Source: Symbiodinium natans (lineage: Eukaryota > Sar > Dinophyceae > Suessiales > Symbiodiniaceae). Taken from it: a stretch of 64,000 bases of DNA. Shown piece after piece: positions 31,883-42,519 of this stretch. Numbering within the stretch: the first letter of the stretch is position 1; each line of letters starts with the position of its first letter. The DNA lies in NCBI GenBank assembly GCA_905221605.1, contig CAJNDS010002479.1, forward strand, positions 327,001 through 391,000, in the 5' to 3' direction. The notes under the pieces were generated by a model, which searched no databases, was not told the origin of the DNA, and was given only the letters and a program-made list of their open reading frames with translations. The translations under genes and the position numbers were made by a program.

Positions 31883-34040
31883 CCACCGTCACTTCAGCTC
31901 CGGTGTGCTTTACTGATCGGGGACCAGCTCATGGCTGCCGCATGTGCAACCGTGCAGTGTCCTCCCAGCGCGGGGCGCACATTCCATGGGCTCTGTCTAT
32001 CTGTGTCTTCCAGTGAATATGCAAGCCTGAGTTTGAAGAGAACATTGTGACGCCTGTTTTTCCCGAAGCTTCCGGTTTGGCATCAATTTCCGAATTTCCT
32101 TGCTCCCAAGCTTGAAAGATGCATACGGGTTTCCCGCTGGCTCAGATGATGCTGAGCATGTTGAGAACTACTTTATCGCAGGACCGAAACGTCCCCCTGA
32201 CGACTGCCGATCGCGTGCGGGATCAAGGACTCGCGATACCCAATCAGCACTGCAAGGTGGTTTAGCAGGTACCTGGGTAGCCTAGGGTGGAAGAGTGATA
32301 CCTGAGCGCAGAGAGCCCCCTCTTCCTGATGCCCGAGTACATCCTCAGGTCGTACAGCTCTGTGCCATTCGTATATATTCCCATGTTCGGGTCATCTAGG
32401 CCCCCCTTCTGCGGACTTCCACTCCACTCTCCTTACGGCAAGGCACGTGCAATGGGGACTTTCTGACGAACATCTTGCCGAGGCGTCATCGGAACGACAG
32501 TATCGCAACAACATGCGCAGTGCAAGGTGCAAGGCACACATGTTCAGAAGCCCAATTTCAATCAAATGCAGAGCAAGCGCGATTTCTGCATGCGCTTGAT
32601 GAATGCACATCGGCCGAGACGTGAGCATGCACCACCTCACCGACCCGTGGCCAGACCATGATGGAGAGTGTGATTGCCCGACTTGTGGTCAGCCTGCGAA
32701 TGCTCCAAGGACCTCTTTGCTGGCTAGCTTCAAGGTCGTTGCCGTTGGAGTGCAAAGTGTCGGTGAAGGCATATTCTAGATCCTGAAGGATCTCCTGCTA
32801 TATCGCCACAAACAGGAGGACCGCGTGTCGTAACTTCTGATGTCACTGAGTTGAAACGACGGCATCGTGAGCATGCAAAGTGCAAGGTGCAGGGGACATC
32901 TGTTCAGAACCAACTTTTGCACTGCACCACGTCATCAACCCGTGGAAAAGGTATGTGATGCAGAGCGTGATTTCCCGACTTGTGGTCAGCCTCAGAATGT
33001 TCCAAGCATCTCTTTGTTGGCTAGCTTCAAGGTCGTTGACGTGGAGTGCAAAGTGTCGGTGAAGGAATAAAGTTTAGGTGCTCAGGGCTCTCCTGCTGTA
33101 TCGCCGCAAGCAGGAGGACTGCGTGTCGTAACTTCTGATGTCACGGGAGCATGCGAGGTGCAAGGTGCAGCGGGACATCTGTTCAGAAGCAATTTCTTCA
33201 CCGCGCATCAACCCGTGGCAAAGGCATGATGCAGAGTGTGATTGCCCCACTTGTGGTCAGCCTGAGAATGCTCCAAGCATCTCTTTGCTGGCTAGCTTCA
33301 AGGTCGTTGCGGTTGGAGTGCAAAGTGTCGGTAAAGGACTAGAGTCTAGGTCCTCAGGGATCGCCACAAACAGGAGGACTGCGCGTCGTAACTTCTGATG
33401 TCGCTGAGCTGAAACGACAGCATCCGGAGCATGCAAAGTGCAAGGTGTAGTGGACATCTGTTCAGAACCAATTTTTGCACTGCACCACATCATCGACTCG
33501 TGGCCAAAGTATGATGCAGAGTGTGATTGCCCGACTTGTGGTCAGCCTGCGAATGCTCCAAGGACCTCGTTGCTGGCTAGCTTCAAGGTCGTTGCAGTGG
33601 AGTGCAAAGTGTCGGTGAAGGAATAGTCTAGATCCTGAAGGATCTCCTGCTATATCGCCGCAAACAGGAGGACCGCGTGTCGTAACTTCTGATGTCACTG
33701 AGCTGAAACGACGGCGTCGGGAGCATGCAAAGTGCAAGGTGCCGGGGGACATCTGTTCAGAAGCATTTTTACACGGCACCACGTCATCAACCCGTGGCAA
33801 AGGTATGTGATGCAGGGTGTGATTTCCCGACTTGTGGTCAGCCTCAGAATGTTCCAAGCATCTCTTTGTTGGCTAGCTTCAAGGTCGTTGACGTGGAGTG
33901 CAAAGTGTTGGTGAAGGAATAAAGTCTAGGTCCTCAGGGCTCTCCTGCTATACCGCCACAAGCAGGAGAGCTGTGTGTCGTGACTTCTGTCACGGGAGCC
34001 TGCGAAGTGCAAGGTGTAGGGGGACATGTGTTCAGAACCA

Positions 34041-34517
34041 TTTCTGTCACTGCACCACATCATCAACCCGTGGCCAAACTATGACGCAGAGTGTGATTTC
34101 CCGACTTGTGGTCAGCTTGATAATGCTCCAAGCGTCTCTTTGCTGGCTAGCTTCATGGTCGTTGCCGTGGAGTGCAAAGTGCCGATGATGGACTAGAGTC
34201 TAGGTCCTGAGGGCTCTCCTGCTATATCGCCACAAGCAGGAGGACTGCCTGTCGTGACTTCTGATGTCGGTTGAAACGACGGCATCGGGAGCATGCAAAG
34301 TGCAAGGTGCAGTGGGACATCTGTTCAGAAGCATTTTTACACGGCACCACGTCATCAACCCGTGGCAAAGGTATGTGATGCAGAGCGTGATTTCCCGCCT
34401 TGTGGTCAGCCTCAGAATGTTCCAAGCATCTCTTTGTTGGCTAGCTTCAAGGTCGTGGCTGTGGAGTGCAAAGTGTCGGTGAAGGACTATAGTCTAGCTC
34501 GAGAAGGATCTCTTGCT
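34041..34517. repeat. 477 bp block repeated identically at 34909-35385 (first copy)
   Basis: By eye this block is base-for-base identical to 34909-35385, an offset of 868 bp, while neighbouring array units differ at many positions. The identity begins within TTTCTGTCACTGC and ends at CTCTTGCT. Confidence 0.85.
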
Positions 34518-34908
34518 ATATCGCCGCAAACAGGAGGACCGCCTGTCGTAACTTCTGATGTCACTGAGCTGAAACGACGGCATCGGGAGCATGCAAAGTG
34601 CAAGGTGCAGGGGACATCTGTTCAGAACCAATTTCTCACTGCACCACGTCATCAACCCGTGGCAAAGGTATGTGATGCAGAGTGTGATTTCCCGACTTGT
34701 GGTCAGCCTCAGAATGTTCCAAGCATCTCTTTGTTGGCGAGCTTCAAGGTCGTTGACGTGGAGTGCAAAGTGTCGGTGAAGGAATAAAGTCTAGGTCCTC
34801 AAGGCTCTCCTGCTATATCGCCACAAGCAGGAGGACTGCATGTCGTAACTTCTGATGTCACGGGAGCATGCGAGGTGCAAGGTGCAGCGGGACATCTGTT
34901 CAGAACCT

Positions 34909-35385
34909 TTTCTGTCACTGCACCACATCATCAACCCGTGGCCAAACTATGACGCAGAGTGTGATTTCCCGACTTGTGGTCAGCTTGATAATGCTCCAAG
35001 CGTCTCTTTGCTGGCTAGCTTCATGGTCGTTGCCGTGGAGTGCAAAGTGCCGATGATGGACTAGAGTCTAGGTCCTGAGGGCTCTCCTGCTATATCGCCA
35101 CAAGCAGGAGGACTGCCTGTCGTGACTTCTGATGTCGGTTGAAACGACGGCATCGGGAGCATGCAAAGTGCAAGGTGCAGTGGGACATCTGTTCAGAAGC
35201 ATTTTTACACGGCACCACGTCATCAACCCGTGGCAAAGGTATGTGATGCAGAGCGTGATTTCCCGCCTTGTGGTCAGCCTCAGAATGTTCCAAGCATCTC
35301 TTTGTTGGCTAGCTTCAAGGTCGTGGCTGTGGAGTGCAAAGTGTCGGTGAAGGACTATAGTCTAGCTCGAGAAGGATCTCTTGCT
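34909..35385. repeat. 477 bp block repeated identically (second copy)
   Basis: Second copy of 34041-34517. The identity stops abruptly at the array edge, where the first copy continues ATATCGCC and this copy continues TTCTCGTG. That suggests unequal exchange or gene conversion with a sharp end point. Confidence 0.85.
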
Positions 35386-36487
35386 TTCTCGTGTAACCTT
35401 CGATGTCGCTGAAACGAGGGCATCGCAGGAGCGGAAGAAGTGCCAGGTAAATGGAGAGCGAATGCACAGAACCCCAATTTCACTCAAATGCAGAGCAACT
35501 GCAATGTCCATCTCCGTTGCATCTGACTCTTTGCTCGGCCTGATCTTACTTCCAATATCTTCTGGCTGGCTAGTTCCAAGGCCAATTGTCTATAGACTTA
35601 AGATCCCGAAGGCTCTCCTGATGTCTCGCCACCAGAAGGAAGTGCGCATCGTGTCTTTTGACTTGGCTGAAGCGAGGGCGCAAGGTGCAATGCTCCGAAG
35701 CCCGGTCTCACTCAACTGCAGAGACTGCGCCATGTCTGCAGGCACCTGATGAACACACGTTGGCCGAGACGTGAGCGCGCACCCCCTCTTCGACCCGTTG
35801 CGAAGCCATGATGCAGACTGACATCTCTCGACTTGTGCTTGACCAGCCCCGTTTCATCAACAGGGGATCTGGTATGCAGCTGTTGTTCTCGAAAGGCAAA
35901 AAGCAAAGGGCTCGAAACCGTGACAAGAATGGTTCACGACATCTTGCAAACGCTCAGGCTGCCGCCCTGTCTTGGCTCCTTGTCGGCCGTTGACAAAGTC
36001 TGGAAAACCACGACTCCCATCCCTTTTCCCTTGTTTGGTTCCCACGTTTTTCGGATCCCGTCCCAGTGAGGCTGTGTTCACCGGGACTTTCCACGCAACA
36101 TTTTGTGCCCGGCATGCTACAGAGAGGGCTTTCTCAGACCAAAGGCTACCTCCTCGGCACCCATCTTCTGTCGGGCTCTATCCTCGCACGTAGGCTCCGG
36201 ATGTTCCCTCTCAGTTTCGGCGCCAACCCAAGTGTACGAGTGGGCTCATCTTCCCCAGCCTTGCACCGCCCTCACACGCAGGCCTGTCTTGTTTTGGGTA
36301 TCTCCTGCCTCCCTCACAAGTAAGTGATGGTAGGGTTCTCTTGCTGGATTCAATCAGGCATAGCCCTACGCCCCTGAAAACGAAACTTTGACTTCTAAAT
36401 CGTGCCATGACACATTGAAGCTGCAGTCGGACCATGCGTTTGGCTGGTATCAGTCTACGACCCCATGGGCCCTAAGCCGCTGAGGCC

Positions 36488-36700
36488 CTAAGCTTTGACT
36501 TGTAAATCGTCTGGCTCGTCCAGTAATCGCAGAGGTCCACTGCGGATTCTGCTTTCGGAGTTGTCGCAGCAACCTCCGCTCCACCACTCCGACGGCCTGG
36601 CGGCAAAGGCGTAGGATGCTTGGCCTGTGAGGGATCCCCCACTTTTGTAAATGGAGAGAGGCAGGGTCGCGGGTCCTGATGTGCCAATATCCGTCTCCAT
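36488..36700 (-). pseudogene. Minus-strand frame homologous to 12122-12439 (unit 2)
   Basis: A 70-codon frame whose core EWWSGGCCDNSESRIRSGPL matches DWWSGGNCDNGESRIRRGPL of unit 1. It continues to LLDEPDDLQVKA before a stop. A related stretch is repeated in unit 1 near 12640-12720. Function is unknown. Confidence 0.35.
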
Positions 36701-37037
36701 TTTTGGGTTTGTTTGGCTGGTTGAGGCTTAGGTTACATACGCTGGCAGGACCCTCGGCACATGAAAATCCATTTTCCTTTCTCGCCTGTGTGTCCTGATG
36801 TTGGTCAACCATGTGAGATGCCGGAGTTGCGGAGCTTCGTAGCGATGACAGCTCCCAGGGACGTCAGGCATTGGCAGCTCTATTTTCCAACCCCACTGGT
36901 CCTAACACGCTGCGGATTGTGAGGGGTCCTGGGTTGTCTACGTTGCCGAGGGCTTTCACGCCTTGCACGTAACCTGAAAGTGCTCCAGAGCATCCAAGAG
37001 CCCCAGGTCCAGGTTGCAACGTTTGCACGTTGCCAGA

Positions 37038-37145
37038 CCCTAAGCGCCCATGTACCTAAATGGGGATTACTTGGGCCTTAAAGTATTTGCTATATAGGGT
37101 ATTTGGGGCCCAAGTATATGATAATTAGGTACATGGACCCTTAGG
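37038..37145. repeat. Foldback element with CCCTAAG termini, unit 2
   Basis: Orthologous to 13535-13643, with the left arm changed to CCCTAAGCGCCC and the right end TTAGG. The stem from CCATGTACCTAA inward is retained. Confidence 0.8.
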
Positions 37146-37221
37146 AAGAAATGACTGAGACTCGTTGATCTCGCTGTTCCTCCGGTACCAGGTCGCTTTT
37201 CGCACTCCGCTCACCTGAGGT

Positions 37222-37328
37222 ATTTCCCAAAATAGGGATACTCGAGGTACCCCGTTAATACACCAAATGGAATAGAATCCCCTTAAGGGGACCCCCAAAA
37301 CCAAAAGGGGTACCCCTATTTTCGGAAA
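37222..37328. repeat. Second foldback element, unit 2
   Basis: Orthologous to 13722-13826, with both TTTCC termini intact. Flanking spacing to the first foldback is conserved. Confidence 0.7.
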
Positions 37329-40300
37329 CCCGCTCCTGGCAAGTCTACAACTAGTCATTAGTTCACAAGCGTGGACGGAGAGATGACTAAGACTTCTTAA
37401 GCCTCCCCACTGCTGAGGCCGAAGTGCCCGGTCGCGCTTCAACTCGCGGGCACTGTGGACGTCCCGGCATTTTGACGTTCCCAACAGGGATGTGGATTAG
37501 CAAAGATCATCTTGGCACGTAGGTGTTGCGCACCCGTTTTGATACGAGGTTGAGCCAAGACACGTTGCACGATGAGGAATATCCATCCAAGACGATGAGC
37601 TTGGGTTTCGCTCTGCGGCCGTTGACGTGTCCTCTCGGACTTGGTAGCCCCTTCCACCGGTCACCAGAGACAGAAGACAAGGTCAAACACATGCTCCTGC
37701 ACATCATGTTCTAGTGTCTGCACTCTTTGTTTGTAGGCTTGTCCACGCGCAGCTCTCAGAAGCAGGACACGCTTTATGCCAACTTGCCAGTCCCAGGTGC
37801 TAAATGATCTCTGGCGCCCCGGAACCATTGACGTCCGTCTAACAATCGGAACAACGGAAGAATGAGGAAGATACTCCCCGTAAATGTGCGCGGAAATACA
37901 TACCAAGGCAACCTACTTTTCGCAAGTGGTAGCCCCGTAGTACCCTGTACCCTGTCTTTTGGTTCTGGGCTTCCTTGTAAAGTAAAACAACCAAGCAAAA
38001 AGGGTAGGTAACCTTATTACAGCATGGTTACGGGGCTACTAAGCCGATGAGTTGTGCATAAACGAGGCTCAGCTTTGACACTTCGGATAGTGTTTGGCTG
38101 CTTGGAGCCAGTGCGCGAACTTCCGCATCTCCGCATCCCCAACCCCACACCCACCAAAGAAACTCATTAAACAGCAAGAAGTTCCCAGCAGACTTGTGGG
38201 TGGCTGCAGCACAACCTGTTAGCTCTGTCTTGCGCCGGTTCGAGAGCTGCGCAAACTGCCCCTCAGGGTCTGTGCCAAGAGCCAGATTGATTGCAACAGC
38301 TGATAGCTTCTGCTTTCAAGGAGTAATTACGGGAGCAGTTTCAATGGCTTTGGCTGGTGCGCCGTGCTGCATGAACACTGCTACAATCCATAATGCGTCC
38401 TTTTGGAGCGAAAGCTTGCTTTCAATGTCAAGGCAGGCGGGTGCTTGACAGACTCCGCAAGAAAAGGAGCAAGAGACAATGGTCAGCCTGGACATCCGAA
38501 GCATTCCTTGCATTTCATCAAGGCGATGCAGGCCCGAGGCAGAATCCTGCACAGGTTAGTTGTTCCACGATTCTGAACGTAAACCCTAAAACCCTAAACC
38601 CTAAACCAGCGAGTGAGTTGTCGCAGCCAGAATTCCCTTTCACGGTCAGTGTCCGCCAGTCCAGGCAGATGGGTACAGCCGCGCTGGGCTGAGGTTGCGA
38701 GAGAAGAGTGCAACCTGCGATCCTGCGCAATGAATGCAATGATACCTGCGGGCCAGCCATACACCGCAATCCATGAGAGAAAGCAGTGAAAGAAGCGTCA
38801 GGGTAGCAGGCCCCTGTTGAGACGAGCAGTGCGGCCAAGAGGAAGCCTGACATCGTCCCTGCATGCAGATGTCACCAGCATCCTGTGAAGAGGATCCACG
38901 CAAGATCAGGAGGTTGGAAGAAGCTGGCCCTGGAGGACCGGCTGTCTGTCACGAGCGCTCCCACAGCCTATCTGAGAGCGTGTGTGGTCTTATCGCTGCG
39001 TAAGAACTGGTGCAACGTGGCCAGCACGCATGACAAAGGCGCCCGGCCTGGTGGGCAGCAGCCTTTGCCAGCTCTTTTTTCCAGTCGTAGCCTGCGATCA
39101 TCATCTTGAGAGCCAAGGCTCCTTTGTCGACTCACCGTCTGGTCTTCGGCAGCGCACCGTGAGGGGGGTTGTACGCCGTTCGCTTGGTGAGCTTCGCGGC
39201 TTCACGTTGCGCCCGCAAGTGGGAAGTGGGGTCCAGAACTCGGGAGCTTTCGGGTGCGCCGCGCTCATCGCCGAGACAAGCGCAGGCTGTGTGACAGGTT
39301 GCTGACTAGGTGGCCATGACAGGAGGGGTCCCTTTGTGGGTCTCCTTCGCGCAGCTCCTGCTTCGGTGCTACGACCCAACGCCCTCCTTCCTACAGGGCC
39401 AACCATAAGCGTTTGTCTCGCTGCTCCCCCATACCTCCCACACTCTGCCAGTGCATTGGTCTCAGGGCTCTGCGTTCAAATGCCGGACGCCCGCCGAGTG
39501 CTCGTGTCCTCGGTCATTTGGGGTTACGGGGAGATGACCGTCCTTGAACATGCCTGGTGGCCCCCACATAGGGAGGCGCACGGCATAAAAAAAGCCGTGC
39601 GTTCACCGAAGTGGTTTGCGCAGACCCTTGTAGGCGCTCACACTTCTTGCTTAGAGTAGTTGGTGGTCTGTTTAACAGAGGGCGCCTGTCCTTGCGATTT
39701 CTCGTTTCCCGAACCATGACTTGTTTCTCAAGACCCATTCGGTCCTTCGAGCTTTGACTCCTAGATGGGCACTTTAGAAGTATAGTTCCGACGGTGCAGA
39801 ACGGTTCCAGACTGTTTGGAAGAGGGCTTCGGAGAACGCTGGGACCGTTCTTGAGATCTGCCTAATGATTCCAGAGCCCTTGTTGGTCCTCACGCAAGAA
39901 CAAGCCACCGAGCTTCCCAACTTCTTGCACTTGCTAGATTCATGGCCCGTGCTGCTTAGAACGCCTGATCCCGTGAACCAAGAAGAAGAATGAAACCTAT
40001 TTATCGGGTTTAGGGTGTAAACCCCTTCAACCCTAACCCAGGAGTCCCGCCCATGCCCCCGAAACCCTAAACCCTACCCACCTGAACCACGAAGCGCAGT
40101 GCCCACATCCCTATTGGGAGCCGTGCGCACGGGGATACTCGCTGCGCACGTGAGATACAGCGACCTGGCACCTCGGCATCAGCAGCAGAGAGACAAGCCT
40201 CTGCAAGTGTTCGCAGCGTTCGCAGTCTCGGCACCTTAACGTTGCTTGTTATTCCATGTCGGACAATGCCAGGTGCAGCCCCCGTATTCTACGCTACCAA

Positions 40301-40528
40301 GCCGCACCCCAACCTCGTTTTCTGTATTCAACTCCCATCCCTGCGTCTAACATGTGCCCACACCTTACAAGCCCTTTTGCCACAGGGCGTTCGTTTCTTT
40401 CCCTGTCCCCCACCCCACGTTCCCCGTGTCCACTCTCTCATGTGAGCAAGGGTAATTAAAGACTATGGCAATTGCGGTTTCAATGGTTTCATCTTGGTAG
40501 GACATTTGCATGCTGAAGTGTCACAAAA

Positions 40529-40608
40529 CCCTGTAAAGCGACGGGGAACACTGAAAAGCGAGGCCCCTTAAAACCCTTGTAAAGCGACGGGGAACACTGA
40601 AAAGCGAC
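40529..40608. repeat. Direct repeat of TGTAAAGCGACGGGGAACAC
   Basis: Two copies about 47 bp apart, separated by GAGGCCCCTTAAAACCC. Unit 3 has the same pair (about 60550-60630). Unit 1 lacks the whole segment. Confidence 0.8.
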
Positions 40609-40669
40609 GCCCCCCATTGCGCGATCTAGGCCCGACCTCTAGAGTTTTGACCGTCGCTCATGTGTTGCG

Positions 40670-40677
40670 TGACGTCA
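40670..40677. promoter_or_regulatory. TGACGTCA palindrome (CRE-like)
   Basis: A perfect 8 bp TGACGTCA, also present at 60688-60695 in unit 3, and altered to TGGCGTCG in unit 1 (near 17115). In other eukaryotes this binds bZIP factors. No adjacent gene is established, so a function is speculative. Confidence 0.2.
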
Positions 40678-40975
40678 CAGTATATGCACAACACTTGCAG
40701 CCATGCCTGAGGCAACGTCTTGAAAATGTTTGAACTCAACGAGTGATGTCACTTCCGACATGGGAGTGCTGGGAATGGCGGCACAAAAACGAAGGAGATG
40801 CTGGTGGCACAAGCAATTGCGTCGTTGGCCTGAGAGCTGTGCTCACAGTCACCTGCTAGCTGTGAAGTCCGTGAATGCGTCTGCGCCCGGATTCTGCTGG
40901 CATCTGCGTCGCCAGCGGTGGCTTTGAAACATATATTGCTTCGGGGTAGCTTGCTTGTCCCTCCTTGAATAAATG

Positions 40976-41642
40976 TGCAGCTTTTTTTAAGGAGCAAGGC
41001 TACATAGAGACGCGATCATTGAAAGTCGTCCGCGTAGCATTTTGCCTGCAGGGCGTAGGTCTGCGTAGGGTCCGCGTAGGCAAGTCTATGCAGTATGTTA
41101 CAGGCTTCTGTGGCAACCCCCTCAAGGAACCTCCTCAAGGAGTGCATGAAGGGACATGGTGGGCCATTGAGGCCTGTTGAAGCGAATCGAGGCCCATTGA
41201 GGGCTCATTGAGCGCCAGTGGTTTGCGTTGAGGCGGTTTAGTTCTCAGGCGTTCCGGACCAAGAGCGAGTCGGATACTCATGCCGGGCCTGGAGCGCCTG
41301 AGCAACCACATAGCCTCAACGAAATCCATTGTTGCTCAATAAGGCTCAATGAACCTCAATGAGCCTCAATGGGCCTCAATGACACTCCGTGGTTCTCAAT
41401 GGGCATCGATAGGTTTGACACACTTCTGGAAGAGGGTTCCCTGACAGGGTTTCCTTGGAATCCTATGAGTATGGGCGCGTAGGTCCGCGTAGGTTGTCTA
41501 TGCTTTGCCGCGTAGGTCCGCGCAGGCACGCGTCAACAACATACTCCGCGCGTAGGCCGCGCGCCTACTAAACATGAGCTGACGCGTAGTAGGATACCCA
41601 TGCCATTATACAACATCCCACACAATGAAAAGAAAAATGCTC
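40976..41642. mobile_element. 667 bp insertion flanked by AAATG (unit 2)
   Basis: In units 1 and 3 the flanks are contiguous: TTGAATAAATG then GGCCATGAGC in unit 3. In unit 2, AAATG occurs at 40971-40975 and again at 41643-41647 with 667 bp between, as expected for a target-site duplication. The insert has GCGTAGGTCCGCGTAGG repeats near both ends (about 41030-41080 and 41470-41530) and a central pair of inverted CATTGAGG / CCTCAATG clusters. No transposase is encoded and terminal inverted repeats are weak. Confidence 0.6.
41160..41410. repeat. Inverted clusters of an 11 bp CCTCAATG(G/A)GC repeat
   Basis: Left cluster: repeated GGCCCATTGAGG-type units (about 41160-41215). Right cluster: repeated CCTCAATGAGCCTCAATGGG units (about 41335-41400). 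The clusters are complementary, so the element could fold into a long imperfect stem. Confidence 0.7.
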
Positions 41643-41647
41643 AAATG

Positions 41648-41857
41648 GGCCATGAGCCACATGGGGTCCCTCGAGGCATCGCGCTTTTCAGCGTCTTGAG
41701 GGATAAAGTTCGCCTTCGCTCAGCACAAGTTCGCAAGACTGCGCCTCTAAACCTCTGCGCTCCATTCCTTGAAGAACTTGAGATAGCATCAATTTGGGCT
41801 TGGGGTGGTTTCGGGTCTTCATCCCAAGCGACAAAAGCTCTTGAGAATGATGAGTAG
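41648..41857 (+). other. Conserved ~200 bp stretch, unit 2
   Basis: Reads GHEPHGVPRGIALFSVLRDK on the plus strand, one or two changes from units 1 and 3, and ends at the same TAG. It lies immediately right of the 667 bp insertion, which separates it from its usual left flank. Confidence 0.4.
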
Positions 41858-42519
41858 ACCTTCAACACTTTGCTTTGGAGCTGAAGAGCACACAGGGGCC
41901 AATTCGGAACTCGAAAACCCACCCTCAGGCAGGCTTGACGTCCTTAAGTTCTAACTGAAATCGACACCTTGAACTGGATCACTAGCTTTCGCGTCCCTCT
42001 TTTCCAATTCCGTTTGAGGTTGTTGCAGAGTGAGAAATCAGGAAACATTATGCTGAAGAGCGCGTCAGAAGACCTGAGAGTAGATAGGACCTGTTGGCTA
42101 GCCGCCACCGCGCAGTCGGCGAATAGTTGCTGCATCCATCAACGGGAGTGGTCAATCGGGGTTCTCAGTGCGTGCTTCTGTATGGAGCACGTTGAGTCGG
42201 CTTGACATGTCTTCAGGGAGTGTGCGATCGGAACAAAGCGGCCGCCCTCACACTCATGCCCTCATTCTTGGGCAAGCATCTAGCAGCTATGTGACACCTG
42301 AATTGGACAGGAGTTTCCAGGATCTCGGGAAAACATCAACAAGCATCTGGAGGAACAAGCTGGTAAGCGTTAGCCTGCATCATGTAGAACTAGCAACGAA
42401 TGGCACACGGCAACATGCTGCGAGAGCTTGCGAGCCCGTCGCATCTCTCACAAATAGTGCGAATGAGTGTGCACACATTACGCACTGTCGCACGCCCCTG
42501 AGCATGCCGCCCCCAGCTG

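Larger units (their letters stand above)
28981..32629. repeat. Module B, copy 2
   Basis: Homologous to 5111-8800 and 48936-52799. Positions 28981-30060 hold a C-rich run at 29618-29690 and telomere-like remnants, with no gene. Coding-like frames follow at 30137-30562 and 31550-31882. From 31883 to 32629 I see only weakly conserved short frames, such as 32100-32285. Confidence 0.8.
32630..35390. repeat. Module C, copy 2: ~265-298 bp tandem array
   Basis: The same family with more variable spacing: homologous points at 32867, 33138, 33725, 34293, 34591, 34855 and 35161. One pair of units is joined in a 164-codon open frame (34293-34787), because a TAT replaces the usual TAG between them. The array ends in a short variant whose frame reads VTFDVAETRASQE. 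Confidence 0.85.
17688..41943. repeat. Unit 2 of the tandem segmental duplication (24.3 kb)
   Basis: This is the only complete long form. It runs from the anchor TTAAGTTCTA at 17688 to the same anchor at 41944. Module order is A (17688-24540), private insertion (24541-28980), B (28981-32629), C (32630-35390) and D (35391-41943). The extra length over unit 3 is mainly the telomere-repeat block with the ubiquitin-like pseudogene, plus a 667 bp insertion at 40976-41642. Confidence 0.9.
35391..41943. repeat. Module D, copy 2
   Basis: The reference copy for module D. Positions 35391-36600 hold the left part missing from unit 1 and partly missing from unit 3. Foldbacks lie at 37038-37145 and 37222-37328. 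Minus-strand coding-like pieces run through 37500-38560. Nothing gene-like is visible at 39110-40700. A private insertion lies at 40976-41642. Confidence 0.8.

Noticed and set aside
40670-40677. Calling TGACGTCA a functional promoter element
   Set aside because: Eight bases, no supported gene next to it, and lost in unit 1. It is recorded only as a low-confidence site.
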